In this document: positions 18,280 to 27,677 of the stretch, one piece after another | How positions within the stretch are numbered: position 1 is the stretch's first letter | How the letters are laid out: each line of letters begins with the position of its first letter | Source of the DNA: Candidatus Thalassolituus haligoni | GTDB taxonomy: Bacteria > Pseudomonadota > Gammaproteobacteria > Pseudomonadales > Oceanobacteraceae | NCBI RefSeq assembly: GCF_041222825.1 | Contig: NZ_CP139482.1 | Span: 3,076,001 to 3,140,000 of the forward strand | Direction of reading: 5' to 3' | DNA length: 64,000 bases | The notes under the pieces: generated by a model | What the model was told of the DNA's origin: nothing | What the model saw: the letters and a program-made list of their open reading frames with translations, nothing else | Databases searched by the model: none | Program-made: the position numbers and the translations under genes

Positions 18280-18930
18280 ATGCCTGTTGCTGTTGATGGT
18301 CGCCGTCGCTTGGCCCCCGAGGAACGTAAGCGGCTGTTACTGATGTATGCTGTTGAAGTTTTCTCCCGCCGTGGTATTGGGCGTGGAGGACATACCGACA
18401 TTGCCGAAATTGGCGGGGTGTCGGTAGCAACCGTATTCAATTATTTCAAGACCCGTGATGCACTGGTCACCGATGTACTGGATGAAATTGCCCAGTTTAT
18501 GCACGCCATGGCAGAAGACGCTTTTTCGGCAGCAACCACACCGCTGGCCCGGATTCGTGACTATTTCCAGCGTTTTTTACGGGCTTGCGAAGAGCAGCCG
18601 GATTACATCAAGGTCTGGCTCGAATGGAGTGCCTCACCACGCGAAGAAGTCTGGCCACAATATCTGTCGCTACAAGCAGAGCTACTGGAACGATTGACGA
18701 TCCAGATTGAAGACGCCATCAATCTCGATGAACTCGACCAGGGATTATCAGCTGCTGAACGCGCACGCTGGGTACTGGGCAATAGTCAAATGTTGACCGG
18801 AATGATGTTTGACCCGATGGGTAAACCGGATGATATGAATGCTCTTGTCAATCGCGCTATCGATCATCTGCTGTTGGTGAAACAGCCGCCATCAGGCGAA
18901 CGCAAGTCCAGCAAAATTGGTCGGGACTGA
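18280..18930 (+). CDS. TetR-family regulator of the HapR/LuxR/SmcR type
   Basis: 216-residue TetR-fold DNA-binding protein. The helix-turn-helix region reads FSRRGIGRGGHTDIAEIGG then VSVATVFNYFKTRDAL (about residues 28-62), almost the sequence I recall for Vibrio HapR/LuxR. The ligand-domain helix KVWLEWSASPREEVWP (about 110-125) matches the equivalent HapR stretch. In vibrios these proteins are master regulators at the end of the quorum-sensing phosphorelay. The start has GAGGG 6 bases upstream. No lux-type synthase, LuxO or Qrr-like RNA is in the window, so the input here is unknown. A candidate self-operator lies at 18171-18192. Confidence 0.85.
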   Translation: MPVAVDGRRRLAPEERKRLLLMYAVEVFSRRGIGRGGHTDIAEIGGVSVATVFNYFKTRDALVTDVLDEIAQFMHAMAEDAFSAATTPLARIRDYFQRFLRACEEQPDYIKVWLEWSASPREEVWPQYLSLQAELLERLTIQIEDAINLDELDQGLSAAERARWVLGNSQMLTGMMFDPMGKPDDMNALVNRAIDHLLLVKQPPSGERKSSKIGRD

Positions 18931-19082
18931 CAGGTCTCTGAAGCGTTATTGAGGCTATAAATACAAGGCAAAAATGACCAAAGAAATGGTATTTACAGGT
19001 GATAAATACGCATTTCACGGTCATTTTTAACGCAGCAATCGTCACGCAGGCAGGTCATCAAGCGCTTGTTACCAGGGCCGAG

Positions 19083-19943
<861 letters not shown>

Positions 19944-19982
19944 TTATTTGAATGTCAGTTTTCAACTACGCTCAGCGTGGCT

Positions 19983-21104
19983 TCAAACGTCTTCGAAGAA
20001 CTTTTTTACACCTTCAAACCAGCTCTTTTTTTGCGGCGCATGCTTTTCGCCCGTTAATGATTCTTGAAACTTCATCAACAGGGCTTTTTGTTCATCATTC
20101 AGGCTCACCGGAGTTTCAACCTGAACCCGACAGAGCAAATCACCTGCACCACCGCCACGAACCGGCGCTACGCCTTTGCCTTTCAGACGAAACAGCTTGC
20201 CACTCTGGGTTTCTGCCGGAATTTTAAGACGCACCCGACCATCCAGTGTTGGTACTTCCAGATCACCACCCAGTGCCGCATCAACAATACTGATGGGAAC
20301 ATCACAATACAGGTTACGCCCGTCGCGATGAAACAGCGCATGCTCGCGCACACTGACCTGAACATACAAGTCACCAGCAGGACCACCCATAGCACCCGCC
20401 TCGCCTTCACCAGACAAACGAATACGATCACCAGTATCCACACCCGGCGGAATTTTAACCGACAGGGTTTTGGTTTCTTCTTTTACGCCACGACCGTGAC
20501 AACTGTTACACGGATCCTCAATGATCGTGCCCTGGCCACGACAAGTAGGACAGGTTTGTTGCACAGAAAAGAATCCCTGTTGCATACGAACCTGGCCAAC
20601 GCCATTACAGGTTGAACATTGCTTCGGGCTGGTACCTGGTTTGGCACCACTGCCATGACAGGTTTCACAGCTGACCAGCGTCGGAATCCGTACTTTCTTT
20701 TCGACACCACGAACGGCTTCTTCTAACGACAGTTCCAGCGTATAACGCAGATCAGAACCGCGCTGGGGACCGCCACGGCCGCCACCAGCACCGCCAAATA
20801 TGTCACCAAAAACATCGCCAAAAATATCGCTGAAACCAGCGCCATTGGCTCCACCACCGTAGCCACCACCCGCATTGGAATCCACACCGGCATGGCCGTA
20901 CTGATCGTACGCCGCACGTTTCTGGCTGTCATTCAGGATTTCGTAGGCTTCCGTCGCTTCCTTGAACTTGGCTTCGGCATCCTTGTCATCCGGGTTACGA
21001 TCCGGGTGAAACTTCATGGCCAGCTTGCGATAGGCCTTTTTAAGTTCCTTGCCATCAACGTCTTTGGAAACGCCAAGGATCTCGTAATAATCTCGTTTGG
21101 ACAT
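19983..21104 (-). CDS. dnaJ: Chaperone protein DnaJ
   Basis: Hsp40 co-chaperone that delivers substrates to DnaK and stimulates its ATPase; 373 residues. J domain residues 1-70 with [11 protein letters not shown] and the HPD motif ([10 protein letters not shown]), a glycine/phenylalanine-rich linker ([13 protein letters not shown]), the zinc-binding domain with four repeats ([32 protein letters not shown]) and the C-terminal substrate domains. All zinc ligands are intact. It is separated from dnaK by 104 bases holding a strong hairpin. Confidence 0.98.
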   Translation of the reverse strand: MSKRDYYEILGVSKDVDGKELKKAYRKLAMKFHPDRNPDDKDAEAKFKEATEAYEILNDSQKRAAYDQYGHAGVDSNAGGGYGGGANGAGFSDIFGDVFGDIFGGAGGGRGGPQRGSDLRYTLELSLEEAVRGVEKKVRIPTLVSCETCHGSGAKPGTSPKQCSTCNGVGQVRMQQGFFSVQQTCPTCRGQGTIIEDPCNSCHGRGVKEETKTLSVKIPPGVDTGDRIRLSGEGEAGAMGGPAGDLYVQVSVREHALFHRDGRNLYCDVPISIVDAALGGDLEVPTLDGRVRLKIPAETQSGKLFRLKGKGVAPVRGGGAGDLLCRVQVETPVSLNDEQKALLMKFQESLTGEKHAPQKKSWFEGVKKFFEDV

Positions 21105-21154
21105 TGTCTTTCTTGCCTCAGATGGGAGCTATTGATCCAGCCATGTGAGACGCA

Positions 21155-21195
21155 AGACGGGAGTCAGCCTACCAGAGGTAAGCTGACTCCCGTCT
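21155..21195. repeat. 14-bp inverted repeat between dnaK and dnaJ
   Basis: Perfect arms AGACGGGAGTCAGC and GCTGACTCCCGTCT with a 13-base loop. No T-run follows on the minus strand, so complete termination is unlikely; it could be an RNA processing or stability element that lowers dnaJ relative to dnaK. Confidence 0.75.
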
Positions 21196-21208
21196 CCCAT
21201 CTGTCGTC

Positions 21209-23110
21209 TTACTTGTCTTTTACTTCTTCAAACTCTGCGTCGACAACATCGTCATCCGCAGAAGAAGAATCCGCATCCGCACCGGCTGGCTGAGCCTGCT
21301 CGGCATACAGTTTTTGTGCCAGCTTGCCAGAGGCTTCAGTCAGTGCGTTGGTTTTGGCTTCAATTTCAGCCTTGTCATCGCCCTTGAGTGCAACTTCAAG
21401 ATCAGCAATTGCTTTTTCAATCGCTTCCTTCTCTTCTGCACTCGCCTTGTCACCGGCTTCTTCCAGCGTCTTTTTAGTCGCGTGGATCATGCCATCGGCA
21501 GTATTCCGAGCCTGAATCAGTTCTTCAAAATGCTTGTCTGCTTCAGCATTGGCTTCAGCATCTGCAACCATTTGCTCGATCTCAGCATCACTCAGACCAG
21601 AAGAGGCCTTGATGATGATGGACTGTTCTTTACCGGTTGCCTTGTCTTTCGCGCTGACATTCAGAATACCGTTAGCGTCGATATCAAAGGTTACTTCAAT
21701 CTGTGGCATACCACGAGGTGCTGGCGGAATGTCCGCAAGGTCAAACCGACCCAGCGACTTGTTCTGCGTCGCTTGCTTGCGCTCGCCCTGTACCACGTGA
21801 ATGGTAACCGCCGTCTGGTTGTCATCGGCGGTTGAGAACACTTGCGATTTTTTGGTCGGAATGGTGGTGTTCTTGTCAATCACTGGCGTCGCAACACCAC
21901 CCATGGTTTCGATACCCAGGGTCAGCGGGGTAACATCCAGCAACAGTACGTCTTTTACATCACCAGACAACACGGCACCCTGGATCGCTGCGCCAACCGC
22001 TACGGCTTCATCAGGGTTCACGTCTTTACGTGGTTCCTTGCCGAAGAAATCGGCAACACTCTTCTGCACCAGTGGCATACGAGTCTGACCACCCACCAGG
22101 ATCACTTCGTCAATTTCAGCAATAGACAGACCAGAGTCTTTCAGCGCCATTTTGCAAGGTTCCAGGGAGCGCTTGACCAGCTCTTCTACCAGGCTTTCCA
22201 GCTTGGCACGGGTTACCTTGACGTTAAGGTGCTTGGGACCACTTGCATCCGCCGTAATATAAGGCAGGTTCACATCCGTCTGCTGGCTGCTGGACAATTC
22301 AACCTTGGCTTTTTCAGCACCTTCTTTCAGACGCTGCAGTGCCAGTGGATCATTGTGCAGATCGATACCGCTGTCTTTCTTGAACTCGGCTGCCAGATAT
22401 TCAATCAGGCGCATGTCGAAATCTTCACCACCGAGGAAGGTGTCACCATTAGTGGCCAAAACTTCAAACTGCTTTTCACCATCAACGTCAGCGACTTCAA
22501 TAATAGAGATATCGAACGTACCACCACCCAGGTCGTAAACCGCGATGGTACGATCACCACTTTCTTTATCGATTCCGTAAGCCAATGCCGCAGCGGTTGG
22601 CTCGTTGATGATACGTTTGACTTCCAGACCAGCAATTTTGCCGGCATCTTTGGTCGCCTGACGCTGGGAATCGTTAAAGTAAGCCGGTACGGTAATAACG
22701 GCTTCAGTCACGCTTTCGCCGAGGTAATCCTCTGCGGTTTTCTTCATTTTCTTGAGGATTTCAGCAGAAATCTGTGGGGGTGCAAACTGTTCGCCACGCA
22801 CTTCTACCCAAGCATCACCATTGCTGGCTTCGACGATCTTGTACGGCACCATTTTGATGTCTTTCTGAACCACATCATCCTTGAAACGACGGCCGATCAA
22901 ACGCTTGACCGCGAACAGGGTGTTGTGTGGGTTGGTGACCGCCTGACGCTTGGCTGACTGGCCAACCAGAACTTCTTCGTCGGCATAAGCGACGACGGAA
23001 GGCGTGGTACGATCGCCCTCAGCGTTTTCAATCACTCTGGTCTTGCCACCATCCAGGATCGCCACACAGGAGTTGGTGGTTCCCAGGTCAATACCAATAA
23101 TCTTACCCAT
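21209..23110 (-). CDS. dnaK: Chaperone protein DnaK (Hsp70)
   Basis: 633 residues from the ATG at 23110 (GGAGAG 7 bases upstream; the longer frame to 23233 covers the sigma-32 promoter). ATPase domain begins [22 protein letters not shown] with [15 protein letters not shown] near residue 190 and [13 protein letters not shown] near 335. The substrate domain begins about 390 ([14 protein letters not shown]) and the C-terminal tail ends in the acidic EFEEVKDK motif. Cytoplasmic ATP-driven folding chaperone working with DnaJ and GrpE, both in this cluster. Confidence 0.99.
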   Translation of the reverse strand: MGKIIGIDLGTTNSCVAILDGGKTRVIENAEGDRTTPSVVAYADEEVLVGQSAKRQAVTNPHNTLFAVKRLIGRRFKDDVVQKDIKMVPYKIVEASNGDAWVEVRGEQFAPPQISAEILKKMKKTAEDYLGESVTEAVITVPAYFNDSQRQATKDAGKIAGLEVKRIINEPTAAALAYGIDKESGDRTIAVYDLGGGTFDISIIEVADVDGEKQFEVLATNGDTFLGGEDFDMRLIEYLAAEFKKDSGIDLHNDPLALQRLKEGAEKAKVELSSSQQTDVNLPYITADASGPKHLNVKVTRAKLESLVEELVKRSLEPCKMALKDSGLSIAEIDEVILVGGQTRMPLVQKSVADFFGKEPRKDVNPDEAVAVGAAIQGAVLSGDVKDVLLLDVTPLTLGIETMGGVATPVIDKNTTIPTKKSQVFSTADDNQTAVTIHVVQGERKQATQNKSLGRFDLADIPPAPRGMPQIEVTFDIDANGILNVSAKDKATGKEQSIIIKASSGLSDAEIEQMVADAEANAEADKHFEELIQARNTADGMIHATKKTLEEAGDKASAEEKEAIEKAIADLEVALKGDDKAEIEAKTNALTEASGKLAQKLYAEQAQPAGADADSSSADDDVVDAEFEEVKDK

Positions 23111-23206
23111 GATAAATCTCTCCAAAACTCGAGCAGTGATCACTGCTTGCTTGTCTTTAAACCAATTGCAACGAAGACCGTTGCCATGTATTTGCCTATG
23201 ACCTGT

Positions 23207-23234
23207 ATATGTGTCCGAAGCTGGCGCTTTCAAG
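23207..23234 (-). promoter_or_regulatory. Sigma-32 heat-shock promoter of dnaK
   Basis: Minus strand: CTTGAAA (23234-23228), 14-base spacer, CACATAT (23213-23207). Against CTTGAAA-N13/14-CCCATNT this is a full -35 and 6 of 7 in the -10. It lies in the grpE-dnaK gap, about 97 bases upstream of dnaK. Confidence 0.75.
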
Positions 23235-23265
23235 GCATGGCGTTAATTTTTTGCAGTCAATGCAA

Positions 23266-23859
23266 TCAGGCATTTTCATCAATAGCAGGAGCAGCCTTGC
23301 TGACCACAACCATCGCCGGACGCAGTAAACGACCGTTCATTACGTAACCCTTCTGCATCACCGCGAGCACAGAATTGGGTTCGGCGTCGGCACTTTCGAT
23401 CATCGTCATGGCTTGATGGTGCTCGGGATTAAACGGATGCCCAACCGGATCTACCACATCGACATTAAACTTGGCCAGTGCCGACAAAAACCCGTTCAAG
23501 GTCATCTCGATACCTTCACGAATAGCCTTGGTGGCGTCTTCCTCTGGTGCTGCTGCCAGACCTCGTTCGAGGTTATCCACAACGGCAACCATTTCATTGG
23601 CAAATTTTTCCAACCCAAATTTATGGGCTTTTTCTACATCCAGCTCCGCACGACGACGCACGTTTTGCATCTCTGCCTGAATTCGCAATACCTGCTCTTT
23701 CAGATCAGCGATTTCTTGCTGGGCAGCTGCCAACTGCACTTCTGCAGCGGAAGTGCCAGCAGCGGCAGATTCTGCACTCGCTTCGGTTTCGATCGCTACT
23801 TCAGGCTGAAGATCTTCGTTTTGCAGGGCTTCGTCCTGAATCTTTTGCTCGTCTGACAT
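23266..23859 (-). CDS. grpE: Nucleotide exchange factor GrpE
   Basis: 197 residues; releases ADP from DnaK. The acidic, flexible N-terminus (about 1-50) leads into a long helix with [24 protein letters not shown] and [19 protein letters not shown], then the C-terminal beta domain with [11 protein letters not shown] and [25 protein letters not shown], all GrpE signatures. ATG 23859 has AGGA 7 bases upstream. It is first in the grpE-dnaK-dnaJ cluster and has its own sigma-32 promoter. Confidence 0.97.
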   Translation of the reverse strand: MSDEQKIQDEALQNEDLQPEVAIETEASAESAAAGTSAAEVQLAAAQQEIADLKEQVLRIQAEMQNVRRRAELDVEKAHKFGLEKFANEMVAVVDNLERGLAAAPEEDATKAIREGIEMTLNGFLSALAKFNVDVVDPVGHPFNPEHHQAMTMIESADAEPNSVLAVMQKGYVMNGRLLRPAMVVVSKAAPAIDENA

Positions 23860-23896
23860 GAAATATTCCTCTCGTCGAAAAATGGCGCTCGCAGCT

Positions 23897-23924
23897 ATAT
23901 GGGGTTCCGCTCGTCGGATTCAAG
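23897..23924 (-). promoter_or_regulatory. Sigma-32 heat-shock promoter of grpE
   Basis: Minus strand: CTTGAAT (23924-23918), 14-base spacer, CCCATAT (23903-23897), matching 6/7 and 7/7 of the sigma-32 elements. It is 38 bases upstream of the grpE ATG. Confidence 0.78.
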
Positions 23925-23955
23925 GGCATAACCGGCAGAGAATTCAAACTGTTAC

Positions 23956-23989
23956 TTGACAGTAATTACTACTGTATATAAAAACACTG
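23956..23989 (+). promoter_or_regulatory. recN promoter with overlapping LexA-like (SOS) box
   Basis: A perfect -35 TTGACA (23956-23961) and a -10 in TATAAA (spacing 15-16) carry the overlapping sequence TACTGTATATAAAAACACTG (23970-23989). The LexA core is CTG-N10-CAG; here it is CTG-N10-CAC, one base off. The E. coli recN box I recall differs from this only near its right end. SOS induction of recN is expected. Confidence 0.7.
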
Positions 23990-24018
23990 GTTATACGTTC
24001 AGATAAAGGAGTTAATCC

Positions 24019-25704
24019 ATGCTCACCCATCTGTCTATTCACCAGTTTGCACTGGTCGAGCACCTCGAACTGGAATTCCAGCGAGGCATGGCAGTCATCA
24101 CTGGTGAAACCGGTGCAGGCAAGTCAATTCTGCTGGATGCGCTCGGCCTTGCACTGGGCCAACGGGCCGATGCCGGCATGGTCAGACATGGAGCTGAACG
24201 AGCGGAAATCTGCGCCAGCTTCTGCCCAACGCCCAACGCCCGTAACTGGCTGACTTGCCGGGATATACCTGACGAGGAAGACCTCATATTGCTGCGTCGA
24301 GTGGTTTCTGCTGAAGGTCGTTCCCGTGGCTATATCAATGGCCGTCCGGCTTCCGCCAATGATTTACGCGAATTGTCGCAGCACCTGATTGAAGTTCACT
24401 CCCAGCATGCACATCAGCGCTTACTGGAAAAAGACGCTCCGCGCCAGATTCTCGACGCCTTCGGCAATCTAAAACCCCTCGCGACAACCGTGGCTGACTA
24501 TTTCCAGCAATGGCAGCAACTGCATAAACGACTGCGCCAATTGCAGGAAGAAAGCAGTGAAATCCAGGCTCAGCGACAACTGCTCAGCTATCAGGTTGAA
24601 GAGCTGCGTGAACTGGCCATCGGCGCTACCGAAGTGGCGGATCTTGAGCAGGAACACAAACGGCTGGCCAATGCCGAATCGATGTTATTAGGCGGGCAAC
24701 AGGCACTGGCAGTCAGCACCGGAGATGACAGCGATGGTCAGGGTGCGGCTCAAATGGCCTGGATCGCCTATCAGCAACTGGCGCGTATTGACGATCAGCA
24801 CAGCAGTCTGATTGAAGCACGCGATCTGATGCAGCAGGCCCAAATACTACTGGAAGAAGCGGGCAACTCCTTACGCCACTATCTGGATCAGGTTGATATT
24901 AACCCTCACCGCCTGCAGCAAGTTGAACAGCGTCTCAGCGATATTTTCAGCATGGCACGCAAACACCAGATTCAACCCATCCACCTGTACGATCACTGGC
25001 AGCAGCAGGAAGCCGCTCTCGCGGAATTAAGCCTGTCAGACGAAGATCTCGCAGAATTACAAGAACGAGTAATTACCTTTGAAAACCGCTACATCACCGA
25101 AGCGCAAACGCTCAGCCAGGCCCGCATCAACGCAGCAGCCAGGCTGGATGCCGATGTATGTAGCCAATTTGATGCAATGGCGTTGGGACGGACACATTTC
25201 GAAACCTGTATTGATCCGCTATCGTCTGCCGAAGCCGGCAAACATGGTCTTGACCAGATCCGGTTTATGGTTCAAACCAACCCAGGCATGCCGGCCGGGC
25301 CACTCGCCAAAGTGGCATCAGGGGGGGAACTGTCACGTATCAGCCTGGCTATCCAGGTGGTTACTGCCGCAACCAGTGATATCTCTTGTATGATTTTTGA
25401 CGAAGTGGACGTCGGCATCGGTGGCGGCACGGCAGAACGGGTTGGCCGCCTGATGCGATCCCTGGGTGAACGAGGACAAGTTATGTGTGTCACTCACCAA
25501 CCTCAGGTGGCAGCGCAAGCCCATCAACACTTTCTGGTCAGCAAGATTTCCGGTGATGAGTATACCCATACCCGGATTCAGGAGCTCGGAGATACTCAAC
25601 GTACTCGGGAAGTTGCGCGAATGCTGGGAGGCGTCGACATTACCCTCAGCACCATGAATCATGCCGAAGAAATGCTGGCACTGGTTAAGCAGACAGCCAT
25701 ATAA
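24019..25704 (+). CDS. recN: DNA repair protein RecN
   Basis: SMC-like ATPase of double-strand-break repair, 561 residues. N-terminal half-domain with HLSIHQFALVEHLELEF and Walker A GETGAGKSILLDAL (about residues 30-43), a central coiled-coil (about 155-370) rich in Q, E and L, and the C-terminal half with ASGGELSRISLAIQV (ABC signature), MIFDEVDVGIGGGTA (Walker B) and CVTHQPQVAAQAHQHFLVSK. AAGGAG precedes the ATG by 7 bases. An SOS-type promoter lies upstream. Confidence 0.97.
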   Translation: MLTHLSIHQFALVEHLELEFQRGMAVITGETGAGKSILLDALGLALGQRADAGMVRHGAERAEICASFCPTPNARNWLTCRDIPDEEDLILLRRVVSAEGRSRGYINGRPASANDLRELSQHLIEVHSQHAHQRLLEKDAPRQILDAFGNLKPLATTVADYFQQWQQLHKRLRQLQEESSEIQAQRQLLSYQVEELRELAIGATEVADLEQEHKRLANAESMLLGGQQALAVSTGDDSDGQGAAQMAWIAYQQLARIDDQHSSLIEARDLMQQAQILLEEAGNSLRHYLDQVDINPHRLQQVEQRLSDIFSMARKHQIQPIHLYDHWQQQEAALAELSLSDEDLAELQERVITFENRYITEAQTLSQARINAAARLDADVCSQFDAMALGRTHFETCIDPLSSAEAGKHGLDQIRFMVQTNPGMPAGPLAKVASGGELSRISLAIQVVTAATSDISCMIFDEVDVGIGGGTAERVGRLMRSLGERGQVMCVTHQPQVAAQAHQHFLVSKISGDEYTHTRIQELGDTQRTREVARMLGGVDITLSTMNHAEEMLALVKQTAI

Positions 25705-25960
25705 GGAACCGCACCAGCGCTTCAAGCTGATACTGGCTGGCTTCAATGCGGGAATGCCAGGGACGACGCAGGATGGTCGTCCGCAGCTATGGGGGAAATT
25801 GCAAAACCGACAGGGATACCATCCCTCCAAGCGTTACATCAGTATGGTGCGCATCAAACCTGCAGCAACCAGTGGCCACAACTGGATCATGGATGCAAAA
25901 AACAGTTATCTGTTCACCGTGTTCCCGCCAAGCCCGGGAGCCTCGTCGAGAACCTGGCCA

Positions 25961-26368
25961 TTACTTCTTTTTACGGATATAGAGCACCAGGCTGTGATCA
26001 ACCAGATCATAACCATGCTGCGCCGCAATTTCATGCTGTAACCGCTCAATTTCCTCATTGGTAAATTCAATCACGGTGCCGGAGTCGACATCCACCATAT
26101 GATCATGGTGGTCGCCCTTATCCAGCTCAAACACCGAATGACCACCATCAAAGTTATGACGAGTCACCAGTCCAGCACTCTCAAACTGGGTCAGCACCCG
26201 ATATACAGTTGCCAGCCCAACGTCTTCACCTGCCTCAATCAATGATTTATAGACATCCTCAGCACTCAGGTGAGCCTCTGGGTTACTTTCCAGAATACTC
26301 AGAATTTTAATTCTTGGCAGAGTGACTTTCAGACCTGCTTTACGCAACTCCATATTTTGATCGGACAT
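25961..26368 (-). CDS. fur: Ferric uptake regulator Fur
   Basis: Iron-responsive repressor, 135 residues from the ATG at 26368 (GAGGG 6 bases upstream; a longer frame to 26404 is not supported). N-terminal winged helix MELRKAGLKVTLPRIKIL ... LATVYRVLTQFESAGLV, then the dimer/metal domain with the HHDHM motif and HGYDLVDHSLVLYIRKKK, very close to Pseudomonas Fur. Odd point: I see no cysteine anywhere, so the structural Cys-type zinc site of enterobacterial Fur is absent, and even the single Cys after HHDHM in Pseudomonas is replaced (HHDHMVDVDSG). It diverges from bamE. Confidence 0.95.
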   Translation of the reverse strand: MSDQNMELRKAGLKVTLPRIKILSILESNPEAHLSAEDVYKSLIEAGEDVGLATVYRVLTQFESAGLVTRHNFDGGHSVFELDKGDHHDHMVDVDSGTVIEFTNEEIERLQHEIAAQHGYDLVDHSLVLYIRKKK

Positions 26369-26461
26369 TGCAACCCTCGAATATTTCACAGCGACTTGGT
26401 TCATCAGGTATCATCGTCCGCTAATGCAAAAACGCAAACCACCGGACGAGACAACAGCTGA

Positions 26462-26860
26462 ATGATGCGAGCGACAATTCTGACTTTTTTACTTGGTTTT
26501 GCAACCCTTTCCGGCTGCGTTTTCCCTGGTGTGCACAAGCTGAACATTCAGCAGGGCAATATCGTCACCCAGGATATGCTAAATCAGCTACATACAGGCA
26601 TGACAGAACATCAGGTCGAGTTCGTGATGGGAACGCCTGTGCTGAAAAATCCGTTTGAAAGCCAACGCTGGGATTACGTATACACGTTGGAAGAACGCGA
26701 CAAAATCACCAAACAATACCGCATACAGGTGTTTTTTGATGATCAGGGCAACTATCTGAACTACACAGGCACCCTACCAGAGGCAGAATTTTCAGAGCAA
26801 AGCCAACTGGACTCGTTGCCGCAGGAAGAACCTGCAATCAACACCATCCCGTTGGAGTAG
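26462..26860 (+). CDS. bamE: Outer-membrane assembly lipoprotein BamE (SmpA/OmlA)
   Basis: Small subunit of the BAM complex that folds outer-membrane proteins; 132 residues. Lipoprotein signal MMRATILTFLLGFATLSGC with lipobox LSGC, then the BamE fold: VHKLNIQQGNIVTQDMLNQL, GMTEHQVEFVMGTPVLKNPF and WDYVYTLEERDK. The start could be either of two adjacent ATGs (26462 or 26465). It diverges from fur, the arrangement known for fur-omlA in Pseudomonas. Confidence 0.95.
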   Translation: MMRATILTFLLGFATLSGCVFPGVHKLNIQQGNIVTQDMLNQLHTGMTEHQVEFVMGTPVLKNPFESQRWDYVYTLEERDKITKQYRIQVFFDDQGNYLNYTGTLPEAEFSEQSQLDSLPQEEPAINTIPLE

Positions 26861-26906
26861 CTCGACGAAGGTACAACATCGACCCGAGCACAGCGGGCCG
26901 GAGCAG

Positions 26907-27197
26907 TTATTTTTGTGTTTTGGCAGCCCGATTGGCCCGCGCCTGTTTCGGATCGATGATCAACGGTCGATAAATTTCGATACGGTCACCCTCCTGTACA
27001 GGGTCTGACAGATTTCTTACTGTCTTGCCAAAAATGCCCATTTTGGCAGATTCCAGCTCCAGCTGCGGAAATTCACGGGTAATACCAGACAACCGTGCAG
27101 CCTCCAGCACACTGGTTCCAGACGGCACAGCAACTGCCAGAATGCGCTGTTTTTCAGGCAACGCGTACGCCACTTCCACTGCGATTGTGTCAGCCAT
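26907..27197 (-). CDS. rnfH: RnfH/UPF0125 family ubiquitin-fold protein
   Basis: 96-residue beta-grasp protein: IAVEVAYALPEKQRILAVAVPSGTSVLEAARLSG, then VGIFGK-type MGIFGKTVRNLSDPVQEGDRIEIYRPLIIDPKQARANRA, the family signature ending. The role is unclear; it is encoded beside ratA throughout gammaproteobacteria (also called RatB, though it is probably not an antitoxin). The start overlaps the ratA stop by 8 bases, implying translational coupling. Confidence 0.93.
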   Translation of the reverse strand: MADTIAVEVAYALPEKQRILAVAVPSGTSVLEAARLSGITREFPQLELESAKMGIFGKTVRNLSDPVQEGDRIEIYRPLIIDPKQARANRAAKTQK

Positions 27198-27621
27198 AAA
27201 CTACCTGAGCCCGTTTTACGAACGAATCGACCATCATATTGGCCACCTGTTTGAACACTGCCCCTAACGCCACTCCGGTCAGCTTGTTGGCAACTTCAAA
27301 TTCCATATCCAAAGACACTTTACACGCCTCCTCGGACAGCTTCTGAAAGTGCCAAATACCATGAAAACGGGTAAAAGGGCCATCCAGCAGCTCCATTTCC
27401 ATGCGTTCCGGTTTTACCAGACGATTATGGGTACTGAAACTCTGATTGATTCCGGCTTTGGCAATAGTCAGGCGAGCCTTGATGTAATCCTCACCCTCGT
27501 CAATCACCTCGGTCTGACGACAGCCATCCAGAAACTCGGGATAACGACGGACATCATTCACCAGGTCGAACATTTGCTCTGCACTGAACATCACCAGCGC
27601 ACTGCGCGTAATGGTGGTCAT
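27190..27621 (-). CDS. ratA: RatA/Coq10-type START-domain protein
   Basis: 143 residues of the polyketide-cyclase/START fold: ITRSALVMFSAEQMFDLVNDVRRYPEFLDGC, DYIKARLTIAKAGINQSFSTHN, FTRFHGIWHFQKL and VALGAVFKQVANMMVDSFVKRAQVVYG. E. coli RatA was described as blocking 70S assembly, while homologues bind ubiquinone (Coq10); sequence alone does not decide. It is coupled to rnfH and lies opposite smpB's usual position in the same neighbourhood. Confidence 0.93.
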   Translation of the reverse strand: MTTITRSALVMFSAEQMFDLVNDVRRYPEFLDGCRQTEVIDEGEDYIKARLTIAKAGINQSFSTHNRLVKPERMEMELLDGPFTRFHGIWHFQKLSEEACKVSLDMEFEVANKLTGVALGAVFKQVANMMVDSFVKRAQVVYG

Positions 27622-27677
27622 GATACCTCTTGAAACGAATTAACAGGACAGCTGGCCCAACGACTACCACGCAGATC

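Noticed and set aside
25661..26041. Plus-strand ORF between recN and fur
   Set aside because: Begins inside recN, runs into the antisense of fur, has no family features; the real gap is about 256 bases with nothing recognisable.
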